This document shows, in pieces, positions 1 through 12,077 of a DNA stretch of 64,000 bases. The notes beneath the pieces were generated by a model. That model worked only from the letters and a program-made list of their open reading frames with translations, made no database searches and had not been told where the DNA came from. The position numbers and the translations under genes were made by a program. The stretch lies in contig WPIO01000029.1 in assembly GCA_009760855.2 (NCBI GenBank), forward strand, positions 2,125,501-2,189,500. The letters run 5' to 3'. The first letter of the stretch is position 1. Each line of letters opens with the position of its first letter. This DNA comes from Cristatella mucedo (lineage: Eukaryota > Bryozoa > Phylactolaemata > Cristatellidae).

Positions 1-283
1 TTCTTACGTAACGACAACTACTCTCCTGCTGCCGACTAGGGCTCACCCTTTTCAGCGGTCCTGAGCTGCTACTTCCATGCTACTCACTACCTCAACTGCT
101 CTCCTGACTCTGCTATGCCTCCCACTTTCTCTTTGTTGCATGAGACGAAGTCTGTTGGCTTCCGAGTGCATACCGAAAGCCGCTTAGGCTGTGAGTGCGC
201 TATACAAAACTCTCCTGCGTAACACCCACATAGTCTTTATGGCTTTGTGGAGTTACAGGCGGATATACATTACATTACATATA
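1..283 (+). mobile_element. LINE-B, 3' end (5'-truncated non-LTR retrotransposon)
   Basis: This stretch closely matches 35,532-35,814 (roughly nine bases in ten by eye), which is the end of the LINE-B copy that still has an open reverse-transcriptase frame. It contains the end of the RT ORF, a 3' UTR with the run ACCGAAAGCCGCTTAGGCTG, and a terminal TACATTACATTACA tail. A TAC codon of the intact copy is TAG here, so the copy is dead. The left edge is cut by the window. Confidence 0.8.
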
Positions 284-3200
284 CGGTGGCCCAAGCACTA
301 ACTTTTCTTCCAAACTGTTCGGTACACGTGGGGGCTCTGCGGCAAAACTGTTTGTCGAGTATAGCATTCAACAGCACCGGTTTGGCTCTGCTCTGCTTAC
401 TGTTAGGAGAAGACAGAGCAAAGAGAGCTGCAACTGAGCTCGTCAAATAAGTGGGCCACACAGGTCAAGGCAAGCACTGCCAGTCCGATGCTGAGCTGCT
501 CGGCTGAGTGGCAAACATGCACGGTCGCTAGCAGCTCGATCGAAACCGGCATGCTGAACAGGTCGGCCGTCCACTTGCCAGTCTCCAGATAAGGGCTCCA
601 GACACCGTGCTCTGGTAGCTCCATTCCCTGCCTCCTCCCAGGTGGCTGGCTGCTTACCGTTGACGAGTTGACCGGCAGTCATTGACTGGCCTAGATCCCA
701 ATACCGAGAGAGCCAACGACTGTTTTTGCAAGTCTCTCTCCCCCTCCCCCTTTGACTCTTGCCTAGCTCTAGCAGTAACATCTACCTGCTGCATCCACTA
801 CCACTGTTTCCTAAAAGCAGTATATTTTCAGGTCACGGCCACAGGCTCCAAGGCAGCACCTGCAAGTACAACCAGCCATCGTTGAACACAATCTTCCAGA
901 TGCTCAGTTCGGCCCAGGGCTGTGACGACTTCGAGGATATCGTCAATGGTGAGTGTCTTACCCCTGGGGTAAGCTAGGCGGTCAACAACCTCTGAAGAGA
1001 CCTATGTGAATATGGTGCCAAGGATTTATTGCTGTGACCAAGGACCTACAAATCCACTGCCCTGCTCCAGACTGTTGCTGCAACTAGTGGTGTGACCCCG
1101 AGCCAACAGCTGACTCCACATTAGCTGCAAGACCAGGCTGGAAACGACCTGCATCATCTTCTTCGGCATGCAGAACATTAAGGTCGAGAGGCCGGCAGGA
1201 CAGAAACAACAGATATTCAGTACACCTATTTGTATCCAGCACAGTCGGTCCTCTATAGGGTTGTAATACTTTATATTGGCCGTTGTAGCTTTTGAACAGA
1301 CAAGCAGGATCAGGGGCTAACAGCTCAAGCAACTATACCTACTTCACTTCGCGTGGGACCACGGCTTCCTATTTACTTGCTTGGGGTTCTCCTGCCTATG
1401 TGGAGGAGCCCACTTTTAAAAAATATGGGCGATTTCATACTGTTGTATACGATCCAGAGATGGGCAGTGCTCATCTACAGTGCTATCAAGAGTCCCTAAC
1501 ATGGCGCTTTGCCAAGCAGTACAACAGTCCTAAACAAAAAAAAGGAGGTTCAGCCTAGAATCGAGCAAGCTTTTCAGTCAGGTGCAACCAGCAAGCACAG
1601 AAGCCTGCAAGAGGTCACCAAGCTGAAAAATCAAAGTATCAACATGCCGATTCAGAACAGTCGCTTTCATACACTGGACGCTAAATCATGGCTAGTTGGT
1701 TTGGCACAGCAGCCGAGTGGCACTTGCAATGATCGGCACTGCCGGACAAATTTGTCACCTGGTGGGCCTTAGTGGGCCAATTTTTAGTATGCTTTCAGGC
1801 ACAATCATCAAGCTCATAGCTATTCTGCTATGATGAACCCAAAAAAGAGCACGAGAAAAAAGGACCCCTCCTCCAATTTTGGGTCAACACTTCCCAGCAG
1901 CTTTCCACTGCTGCATTAGTACGCACAAAAAGCAAACCAGTATGCTCACCTAGCCTTCATGGTTCTGCGGAGCAACTGATCAAGCTGCACACAGCCACCC
2001 GGAGAAAGCCCTGTATGGAGGGGCAAAGCACGTTGCTGCTACCTAATGCTGACTTTAACTAACTAGCAACTGCGGCAGAGCAGATACGAATCAAATCCGA
2101 CTTAGAACAAAAACAATACAAGCCAACGCAGGTGAATTTAAAAGAAGGTATTTGCACAAACTCTTACCTATTAAAAAAAAAATATATATATATATGCAGT
2201 GAATCACCACCTATCTCAATGTTTTGATCTCACGGTATGCCGGCTCTGCAGGTGCTATGGGATCTAGTTGAAGGTCTCAGTCGAACAGCAACATCACGAT
2301 ACCAGGCTCATTGTCAGGTCATTAGTATAAGGGAAAACCAATGAGTTGCATCGCCAGCCGTGGCCGCACCCCTTACCAACATTCTGGCTTTGGGTACACC
2401 ACCATGGTCTGGCCCACGGGTAAGGTGCTTGCCTTTAGCGATCAAGGTCGCAAGCTCGGGCCCTTCGGCAGATGTAGCGCGCCTGGATACAGATTCAGTT
2501 CTCTTGGGGCTCCTCAATGCTAATCAATTGTACACTTATATACAAGCCCCGTCGACATTCACGGTGCAGTTTGGCAGGCATTGCCTGTTAAACTGCTCAG
2601 AACACAGCCAAGCCTTTGCAGCTAACGAGTGGCTGACGCAAAAATTGTCGAGCCATGAAGCAGTGGCTGAAAGTGCGCGGCAGGAATGGCCAGGAAAGTT
2701 ACATCAGGGAATGGCTCCGGCTTGTGACATGCAACTGGCACGTAGGCTTGCCATCACTATATGGCAGCAACCTGAGCTCGAAACTAACAGCAGGCCGAGG
2801 TAGCACCATTTTTCGTTGTTATATTTCGTCCGTTCTAATAATGGTCAGGGCTTGGACAGAAGTGGTGGCAGCAGAGGGAGGGGGCAGCAGCAGCAGCAGC
2901 AGTGAATGGAACACTATGCAGCTGATATGCCAATTATGGCAGCAAAGAAGCTGCTGGCAGGCAGCTGGAAAGCAAGCTCGGCTGCTACGTATGCATGTGA
3001 ACTGGGGGTGAGGATGCAATCATGGTTTAATCCATAAGAGGATTACCCCAGCGGCAAAGCCTATCTAATTTACCTCAATCTAACTTCCTGACAAGGCCGG
3101 CAGGGCAAGCCGAGGGGCCCACTGGCAGGCCTGAGTCCGGCTTTATCAATTCGAGTCAGCCTGTCAATAGTAACCAGTCAGTCACTACATAAACACTTAC

Positions 3201-5969
3201 TCAGGATTGTATGCGTCAAGACCAATGCAGCCAGAGCCCAGCTGGCTAGCAGATCATGAGGGTCCAAGCTGTTGTTTGGTATCGAGGAGTCGGCTTTGGG
3301 CAATTTATCACTGAGGTGAAAACCTCAGGCAAGTGACAGCTGCAAATCTGTCTGTCTTTTATGTAGGCAAGGTGCAGCAGCAGCCGGTAGCCCGGAAGAA
3401 GGTATTGGCTCGGTTTGTTAACCTGGTGTGAATGTCATACATATTACAACAAAACCTAGGTGCTGGCATAGACACAGACCAGCTACAGCTTACCACCGGA
3501 AGCAGCCTGTCTATCTATCTCTATCACTATCACTGGTTCCCATGAAGTGAGCCCAAAGTATTTCTCCCCAATTGTCAACGATATCATATGCAGGGATGCA
3601 AATACGAAAAGCAGAAATTCGGGTGGCTTGCTCGGCATGTCTGGACACTGACTGCCAAGCCCGAAACATCAAATGCCATTGTGGTAGTAGCTGGCTGCTA
3701 GTCGCTTCACTAACAAGTTCACGGCGGCATTCGTCGGTTCTTTCTGGGCACATACACGTGCGCTCCAGCTGCATGACCTATCACCGTGCTAAACTGCATA
3801 GAATTCTCAAAGCGATACTCTTCCAAACAAACATCTCCACCACTGGAACCTCTCCCCCCCAGCCCAGCATATGAGAAAAGTGCCTGAATGGTTCCAACCA
3901 CAAAAGCTCAGAGTATGCACAGATAAAAAATACATACAGTATATACTTGCAGTGAATGACCTTATAAGTATAAGTTTAGAACGAGTGCTGCTGTCAACGC
4001 CATGGAAATTGTTTTCCAAGAATACTCGATTAACTGTTAAACTATTTACATTATTACATGCCTTTCACCAGCCACAGCTTCGGCAAGCAGGCCAACGAGG
4101 AGCAGGCCGATCATGGCATGAAAGGCAAATACCTAGCAAACAAATGGCTACACTCATGCTGCAATACACCGAGACATTGACAGGGGCGTCAAGGAGGTAA
4201 GAAGTAAGGCATGCAAGAAGTCTCTGCAGTAAGATGGTTTGAGATAAGCGATGCATGACGGAAAAATCCTCAGCTCAGCTTTCCCCAATGAACGTGAAAA
4301 GAGCTGGAATTTTCCACCACGAAAGAATTTCGGCATTGCCTGCCTGATCACACGTTGATATTGCACTCGGAGCCAGAATGAGGTGCCTCGGACAGCTGAA
4401 GAGCAGGCACATAAAATGCAGTCACCCTATGGAAGACAACTAAGACGAGAGAGAGTCACTCGAGCCTACTGGTCCATGCAAATAGCCAACGCACTGTCGA
4501 CCATAACGCAATAGTATCACGGGGATGGGATGGATCTGAACTCCAAAGGCCTACATGACGGCACACGGTTGCACCAGCATGGACCGGTGCATCTTCATTG
4601 AGCCCAAGCAGGCACCCGGTGGATGGCACAGCAAAGAAATTATAGCTTCTCTCGGACAAGGGACCGACTATTGGTAATCATTGTCAAGCACTTCCCGGCT
4701 TCCCAGAAGTAACATCTACATTCCCTGGCAATCGACCACGGGATCTCAAAATATTGGCATGGCATGTTCGGCTAGGCCAGATTGCACTAATGCTCTCCGA
4801 CATGACCGGGATCTGTCAGCAGCTCCCGAGGATGGATGCTACAACAATAGAGCCTTCATTGCATTGGCAGTTAGCCACAGGCGACAAATTTGAGGCAGTC
4901 ACCATGGGAACAAGTAAGCTTGCTTTGATACATGAACTTCCATGCCCATGCCCCACACAGTCGTGATCGGAAAATGTGCTCGCCTTTGGTTTGAGCCTGA
5001 AAACGTTGATTTCCCAGTTTTCCCACCGGTGAGCAAAAGGGGCTTACAGTTGCTATCGACGCTAGCACGTGCCTTAGAAGGGCTTTGTGTACGTCGAACG
5101 AAAAAGGCAGTGAGCAAAGGGGGACTATCTGTTGGAACACCTCATTCGTTAAAACGCATAAGCTGTAACACCCCGTGTGTGCTTGCGCACTTGTGTGAGC
5201 ACTTGTGTGTGCACTTGTGTGCAGCAGGATATGATTTATGAGGGGGTGAGGTAAGAGTGCCCTGGACATCATATGTGCCAAGCATGCTGGCAGTCTACTA
5301 TATTTGTGATCCTTTAATGATATGGCCGACTTAAGCTCACAAGTTTAATAAGCTACATGTTTCTTTGCTATTTTGTATCTGGCAATTCAATCGGCAGCTG
5401 ACAGGCAGCAAGTCCCTCACAGACCTGTGCCACCGAATCGCATTTTTCGGAAAAGCCTCAGTGCAGCTGTGGCTAGTGCTACTATGCCAGCTGGACCGGA
5501 GCCAAGAAGCTGCTTGCCTTCACCAGCCAGCTGGACACCTCCAGCCAGCTAAAGTGCTGGATGGCTACCTGTGCCACGTACTCGTGGGAACTGAACCACT
5601 GCTAAACCGTAGAACCGAGGCAGGCCATGCAGACAAAAAATTCAGGACTTTGCAAGCCACACCCTCACAACGAACAAGCTCACAGGCCATTGCCACTCAA
5701 ATATGAGAAAGTCAGTCAGCTACCCTTCTGGTGCACCTATTCTGCTTATGAGAATATGAGCAGAGCTGGACCCATGGGTATCCATCATTGTTATTATTAC
5801 TATTACTACTACTATTATTATTATTATTATTGTTATACTAAACGGTGCAAAAACGGCTATACTCATCCGATGTCAAGTCGTTTTGAGATAACATACCCAG
5901 ATTGTGGGCAGAACAGGCTGGAATGGTGCTAGATTCACCCATTTTAAGGGTGAGGTCTTCCAACCCAAG
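284..5969. other. Gene-poor stretch, no recognised gene
   Basis: No reading frame here shows a recognisable domain, and ORFs of 60-147 codons occur on both strands without codon or motif support. Small simple repeats are visible: an A-run followed by (TA)n at about 2,171-2,196, (CAG)n at about 2,884-2,902, a GTGTGTGCACTT-like run at about 5,170-5,225, and an ATT/ACT run at 5,788-5,833. An exon of an unrecognised gene cannot be excluded by eye. Confidence 0.5.
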
Positions 5970-6733
5970 GATAATAATAATAATAATAATAATAATTCAC
6001 TTGATAAAGCGCCCTCAGAGAACTTAATCTCTCTCTAGGCGCTTTATATTTGCTGTAAAGTGAAATGCAATTGAATGGTAAGTAAAATCATGCTTGAAAA
6101 GCAAACGAAATGAATAATATGGTTAGGGGTGACATGCACAGGGTCAGCATGCAAATGTGGTTAGTGGCAGCATGCACAGTGTCAGCACGCATAAGCACAT
6201 CAAGGACGAATCACAGGGACCCACTAAATGCTGTCCTAAATAGGTGTTTTTAGGTTCCTTTTAAATGTGGTCAGGTCAGGGGATGTTCTGACGCAGGTCG
6301 GGATGGAGTTCCAGGCTTTGGGAGCATACGAACTAAATGCACGGTCTCCAAAAGATTTAAGGTTTGTACGAGGTAATTGTAGACTGTTGGATTCCGAAAA
6401 GCAGGTGGTACGATACCTGATGGGGGAGTATGTCGGAGAGATAGGCTGGAGCCATAGAATGAAGGGACCTAAAAGTGAGGGACAAAACCTTGAAGTCAAT
6501 CCGTTGCTTGACTGGTAGCCAGTGCAGGTCGGCGAGAAGTGGAGTAATGTGGCAACTGCGACGCTCACGACAGACAAGCCTAGCTGCAGAGGTTTGCACC
6601 AGCTGCAATCGCCTGATCGCACATGCTGGTAGGCCAGTAAGCAGTGAGTTGCAGAAGTCGAGACGGGATGTCACGAATGCATGGACCAACTTGGACGTGG
6701 TATCTTTATCTAAACAAGCCCAAGAGTGACACT
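5970..6733 (-). mobile_element. LINE-A (CR1/L2-like), 5'-truncated pseudogene
   Basis: Read on the minus strand this is the C-terminal part of a reverse transcriptase, then a 3' UTR and an (ATT)n tail. Frame 6,689-6,357 shows the post-catalytic segment with SRLDFCNSLLTGLP and LHWLPVKQRIDFK. The reading continues in another frame (6,622-6,236) with GDRAFSSYAPKAWNS and ends FKRNLKTPI-stop, so there is a frameshift near 6,360. The 3' UTR carries the family signature AGCGCCTAGAGAGAGATTAA and ends in nine AAT units (5,970-5,996 on plus). The catalytic YADD region is missing, which is typical 5' truncation. Confidence 0.9.
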
Positions 6734-7144
6734 GGACTTACCTATTGAGCTTAACTATTACGTCGGCCGTATTGTCGTTAAGTTACAAGAAATTAGCGGC
6801 AATATTGGCTCTGGTGCTCTTCCGTGCCGACGGAGTGAACTGGCCTTCGGCAACGAACAGCAGCCACTGGCACGTTGCTGGTAGTGAGAGGGGCTGCTCA
6901 CGCAGCCAGAACAGAGACCAATCGAGGACTCACAAGTGCAGAGGGGCTGTCTGAGGGGGGGTGAGGCTGGAGAGTAGTCGTTCACATAAAAAGTCAGACA
7001 ATGAACTCAATGATTTGCAAACCATAATGGCCTGTAGCTGTGAGTCACAAGAAGTACATGAGTTCGTGTGCTAGCACGAATGCATGGTCTTAATGGTGGC
7101 TTCTGTCGTTCCAAGCCGAGTTGGAAGGGGCTCGATACACTTTC

Positions 7145-7389
7145 GTCAGGCCTCTGATATCGTGCACACTTCGTCAGGCCTCTGATATCGTGCACACTTC
7201 GTCAGGCCTCTGATATCGTGCACACTTCGTCAGGCCTCTGATATCGTGCACACTTCGTCAGGCCTCTGATATCGTGCACACTTCGTCAGGCCTCTGATAT
7301 CGTGCACACTTCGTCAGGCCTCTGATATCGTGCACACTTCGTCAGGCCTCTGATATCGTGCACACTTCGTCAGGCCTCTGATATCGTGC
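7145..7389. repeat. 28-bp minisatellite, about 9 copies
   Basis: A 28-bp unit containing GTCAGGCCTCTGATATCGTG followed by CACACTTC repeats head to tail, starting at 7,145, 7,173, 7,201 and so on to 7,369. The copies look identical by eye, so the array is recently expanded or homogenised. Each unit contains GATATC. Confidence 0.97.
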
Positions 7390-8807
7390 GCCCTCATCAC
7401 CAGTCGGGGCGGTGCAAATGAATGGACACAGCTGTGGTCCATCGGTCACACAAGGCAGGCAGCCCCGGCGTAGGTGGCCCACAGAGCGGTGGCCACGTGA
7501 CCAGTGGGCGTGGGCCTGCTGTCTCCCTAGAAGGCTGCTTCAAGCACAAGGTGAAGGTTTTGAGCTTCGGAAACGACAACGATGGGCACCGAGGAAAGTT
7601 TCCAGCCGACCAGGTGTGCATGAGTCTCTTGTCTCCAGCTGCATGAACAAAATCACTCTATAGGTGCAATAAGCATGGCCATGGGCAAGAAATAATTTAA
7701 TATGGTTTTATGTATTAAACTGATTGAGCACTGGTAGAGCAGAGGCAGTGGGTCACACTAAGCAACGTCAACTAATCTGCTTTCCTAGCTCATTGGGGCA
7801 AAATGATATCATGAATAGATCGAATATCTCCTCTCCTAATCGGAGTGTCCGCAAGCGGCAGTGACACAGTTATATGCTACTGGCTGATCCATTTTGCTGC
7901 ATACGAAAGGTCAAGTGCATGGGAGCTGGTCGGGCCATGGCCGGACCATCGTCGAGTGCATGAGCCATCACCATCGAGTGCTGCTGCAGACCTGACCGTA
8001 GGACTAAGGCCACTGGTTCAGGCTTTCTGTCGGTGCAATCAGCCTGGGTCAGAGCCATTGCAGGGGTCACTGCACACGAATGCTCTGAGGCTCTCTGGCA
8101 AAGAGAGCTAGGAACTGCCACGGCATGACCCCCAAAGAAGCTGACGGCTTTGATATTACCAGGGGCTCCTTTCTATAGCCAGATGGACTCGTTGTACATA
8201 GCCAGGTCCGGCTTCTATCTTTCCTTTCTTCTCTCATGCTGCCCTCCTCGGCTTCTTCAACTTTTTCCATCGGCCATCCGAGCAGTCACACTCATTCTGA
8301 TGTCAAAGCTCTTTTAAGTCTCACTCGCATGTAAGTGACTCGCGAAGAGTGAGCACGACCGACCTGCGTTGCTTTGGATTGCTGTGCTGCATCCTTGCCA
8401 GTTAACTTTTGACAACAAAACGATTGCGGTGCATACATATCGGCAGGCAGGGGGTGATGGGAGCACTAGCACTAGCAATAAATAGGCCCAGTCGGGCACA
8501 GCCCAAGAGTGCTCACTCTCGGGATATATGGGAGTCCGACGAAGTCCTGACAACGACAAGACGACCAGTGGTGCCGCAGACTGCCGTCGGGCTTACATAA
8601 AAGCCGCAGCAGGCACTCGTCTTTGCAGCAGCATCGCTCTGTATGCAACCTTTTGCTGCCAAAACAAATGGCATAGCTGGAAATGGCAGGCCATCTGCCA
8701 GTAATGCCCACAAGGCAAGCAAGCACCATCGGAGCTGTGGTGGCACGTGCTAGAGACTGCTGAGTTCTAGCTGATCTTGCTGCTAGGCCTAAGAACTGCT
8801 AGTCCCT

Positions 8808-8965
8808 GAGTCTTAGCTCTGGGGATAAGCTGATAGCTCTTCACGACCCAGGTCGTCGGCTAAGGTCCTGCAGTGGGCGATCATTATTGCCCACTGCAAG
8901 ATGGCGATAGCTGTTAAGGCTCTTCTGCCACCACATAAATGAGGCTGTTGAATAAGCTAACCTTT
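8808..8965 (+). mobile_element. SINE2 (tRNA-derived), degraded copy
   Basis: The layout matches the complete SINE2 at 61,380-61,556: CTTCACGACCCAGGTCGTCGG, a worn B-box region, CCTGCAGTGGGCGATC, then TTGCCCACTGCAAG and GGCTCTTCTGCC...GAGGCTGTT. The RNA polymerase III B box GGTTCGAATCC is mutated here. Confidence 0.75.
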
Positions 8966-10107
8966 AACTTTTGGCCCCCAAGGGCTGCTAGCCCGAAGAC
9001 CTGCTAGCCACAAGAACTGCTAGCCAAAGTCATAGAGTTCGCGACTACCTAGAGTGCCTAGTGATTCACGGGTACTTTGTGATTCATGCAGCTGAATGTG
9101 GTCGACGACTAAATAAGCCACGGTTTGCCGACTTCGGATGATAGTACCGCGTGGTACCGGGTGGGAGCTTGCTGATCGAGGCCGTGCTAGTGAGGCTATT
9201 CGAGTGGTATGGGGCCTCTCTCCACTGACCCACAGAATACGGTTTTGCTACAGCTGGTGCCAGATAATTGTCCCAACATTTAGCCAACGCAAAACCAAGA
9301 TTCACTGACTCTCTGGCAGATTCGGCAATCATGAAGGCCACAGTTTTATAAGCAGCCACAACTAATCATCACCTCGAGCCGAAGACCAGAGGTGAGGAGA
9401 AGAGTGGCAGCAGCAGACGGCAGGCCATGGCCGGCCGTCTGCTGCTGCAAGGTGCCTGCAGAGCCTGGTAGCCTGAGGAACCAGTGAGGGGAAGATGCCC
9501 GTGAGGTGGCAGCTGAACCAGAGGGGGTGCCGGCCTTTCGGCCAGCCAGAGCAGGCCAGTTGAGGCTGCCAACGTCGGAACGGTGAGGCAGCCTACTCTT
9601 CAAAACCAATCACCTATTTCATGCATAATTCGTGGGTGCTCCACAATTAAACAGGAGCATAGTCGCCCCCCCAAAGTACCCTGATGCCTGCACCATAAAC
9701 ATTCAAGCCCAAGTGAGTGCCGACTCTAGCCAGTGCACCAGCTACATCCGTGTATAAGTCGGACTGCTAATCTCTGCAGCCCGAGTAAGCTAAGTGGGCC
9801 TTTATCGAAACCGACAGGTTCGAAAAGGGAGGAACATCTATAGAGGTTAGGGGGTTTCCATGACGGATGCCCGACATTGCAGCAACAGCCATTTCGGCTA
9901 TGCAAAGATCCACACTTATAAGTCTCCAATTGGCATAGCATTTCGGTTTCATCTACAACATATCATAACGCTTAGGATCCTAAAGCCGTGTTTAATATTT
10001 CAATGAAGCTCAATCGTGACAGCAGAAGGTGGCTTGGCCAGAAACATCTGCTGGGCTGGCAACTAGAATGGGGCCATAAAAGCCATGGCGACAGACTGCA
10101 TGAAACG

Positions 10108-10575
10108 CTCAGATCTACTCCCCCACCAGGCCAAGCATCGTACCACCCACTTTTCGGAATCCAACAGTTTACCAATACCTCGTACAAAACTCAAATCCTT
10201 TGAGACCGTGCATTTAGTTCGTATGCTCCAAAAGCCTGGAACTCCCCCCCCCCCACTTGCGGAAGAACATCCCATGACTTGACCACATTTAAAAAGAACT
10301 TAAAAACACACCTATTTAGGACAGCATTTAGTGGGTCCCTGTGATGTGTCCTTCATGTACTTATGCGTGCTGACACTGTGCATGCTGCCACTAACCACAT
10401 TTGCATGCTGACCCTGTGCATGTCACCCCTAACCATGTTATTCATGTTTATCAAGCATGATATTACTCACCATTCAATCGTGCTTCCCTTTGCAGCAAAT
10501 GTAAAGCGCCTAGAAAGAGATTGAGTTCTCTGAGGGTGCTTTATCAAGTGCATTATTATTATTAGTATTGTTATA
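10108..10575 (+). mobile_element. LINE-A, 5'-truncated 3' end
   Basis: This piece begins in the last part of the RT ORF (CCAAGCATCGTACCACCCAC, then TTTAGTTCGTATGCTCC). It continues through the 3' UTR with the series GTGCATGCTGCCACTAACCA and GTGCATGTCACCCCTAACCA, and ends AGCGCCTAGAAAGAGATTGA...CATTATTATTATTAG. A run of ten C's around 10,246-10,255 replaces the family's CTCCCT and adds to frame loss. The 18-bp tandem array starts about 60 bp beyond its tail. Confidence 0.92.
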
Positions 10576-10635
10576 TAAACCCATCGGCTGCCTTCCTATG
10601 CTTCCCTCGGCGCTGAGGCGAGACTTTGTTCGGAG

Positions 10636-11013
10636 CTATACTCCACGGAGCTGCTATACTCCACGGAGCTGCTATACTCCACGGAGCTGCTATACTCCAC
10701 GGAGCTGCTATACTCCACGGAGCTGCTATACTCCACGGAGCTGCTATACTCCACGGAGCTGCTATACTCCACGGAGCTGCTATACTCCACGGAGCTGCTA
10801 TACTCCACGGAGCTGCTATACTCCACGGAGCTGCTATACTCCACGGAGCTGCTATACTCCACGGAGCTGCTATACTCCACGGAGCTGCTATACTCCACGG
10901 AGCTGCTATACTCCACGGAGCTGCTATACTCCACAGAGCTGCTATACTCCACAGAGCTGCTATACTCCACAGAGCTGCTATACTCCACAGAGCTGCTATA
11001 CTCCACGGAGCCG
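10636..11013. repeat. 18-bp tandem array, 21 copies
   Basis: The unit CTATACTCCACGGAGCTG is repeated 21 times without a phase break. Copies 17-20 carry CACAGAG instead of CACGGAG, and the last copy ends CCG. Because 18 is a multiple of three and the unit has few stop codons, several frames on both strands stay open across it (for example a repeated SCYTPR). I read these as by-products of the repeat, not as a protein gene. Confidence 0.97.
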
Positions 11014-11712
11014 CAGCCAGGAACACATCGGTCACAGCGCTGCTTTCATTACGTAAACGTGGTACCCCAGGCAAATTTTATAATGACCAGCTAATGAAAA
11101 GCTCAGCGCTCAAGGCTGTGCAATCACAGAATCAAATAGAAGGCCTCCTCCTTGCGACTACGACCTCGAGGCTGGTTGACAGCTGACGCAGCGCGATAAT
11201 TACAACAGGCTGGAGCTCAGGCGGGCAGCCACGGCTGGGTGAGCACGCGCTGCCGGAGCACTCTTTCTGGAAAGCAGCTGCTCTTATCACTTCGGAAGAT
11301 GAGCAGATGGATAGCAGCACCACCAACAGCAACTGTCCGCCGGCCGCGCGCAGCCTCCGGTCTGCTGGCTCACACACTAGCCGCAACCAGTGCGCCTTCA
11401 CCAGCGCGGTGGATCCGCACATGCATGTGCTTGTGTCCTACGGCGTCCATCGCGGTCCCAGCCGGGCTGAGCAGGCTTCAACAAAGTGCCAAACCTGGCG
11501 ACATATTTCAGGCTTCTTCTACTGCTACGTCCCCGAGTTTGAAGGGCATTCAAATCAACTGCCTGCAGATCAATGAAATGCCTGCTGAGTGGCACTGCAC
11601 AATTGTTTCGTGGAGCCTACAGTACTAGTTGTGCTCGTATGGATGCAACCGAATCTCTGCAGTCAAGCATTAGTGTCATACATTGAATTTTTCAGCAGTG
11701 AGTAGGCGCTGA

Positions 11713-11724
11713 TGTGTGTGTGCG

Positions 11725-11819
<95 letters not shown>

Positions 11820-11840
11820 TGGTGTGGTGTGGTGTGGTGT
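11713..11840. repeat. (TG)n microsatellite grading into GGTGT pentamers
   Basis: About 100 bp of nearly pure TG dinucleotide (with one CGCA interruption near the start) is followed at about 11,810-11,840 by TGGTGTGTG and then GGTGT units. This is the left half of a compound array that continues as GCTGT pentamers. Confidence 0.97.
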
Positions 11841-12077
11841 GCTGTGCTGTGCTGTGCTGTGCTGTGCTGTGCTGTGCTGTGCTGTGCTGTGCTGTGCTGT
11901 GCTGTGCTGTGCTGTGCTGTGCTGTGCTGTGCTGTGCTGTGCTGTGCTGTGCTGTGCTGTGCTGTGCTGTGCTGTGCTGTGCTGTGCTGTGCTGTGCTGT
12001 GCTGTGCTGTGCTGTGCTGTGCTGTGCTGTGCTGTGCTGTGCTGTGCTGTGCTGTGCTGTGCTGTGCTGTGCTGTGC
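11841..12077. repeat. GCTGT pentamer array, about 47 copies
   Basis: The pentamer GCTGT repeats without interruption for 237 bp, directly after the GGTGT units. All three frames of both strands stay open across it because no phase makes a stop. Protein readings such as repeated CCAVL or HSTAQ are artefacts. Confidence 0.98.

Larger units (their letters stand above)
6734..10107. other. Gene-poor stretch with minisatellite and SINE
   Basis: Apart from the 28-bp minisatellite and one SINE2 copy listed separately, I see no coding exon with domain support. ORFs of 60-90 codons overlap on both strands without conserved motifs. Around 8,980-9,035 the phrase CTGCTAGCC recurs at short irregular spacing. 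Confidence 0.45.

Noticed and set aside
6745-6985. Overlapping 70-75 codon ORFs after the LINE-A copy at 6 kb
   Set aside because: They are open on both strands in mildly GC-rich sequence and show no similarity that I recognise.
7145-7389. Possible CRISPR array
   Set aside because: The repeats are contiguous 28-bp units with no unique spacers, and the sequence is from an animal nuclear genome.
10568-11186. Long repetitive ORFs (up to 186 codons) on both strands
   Set aside because: They are readings of an 18-bp tandem array whose length is a multiple of three. Several frames are open at once and no flanking coding signal exists.
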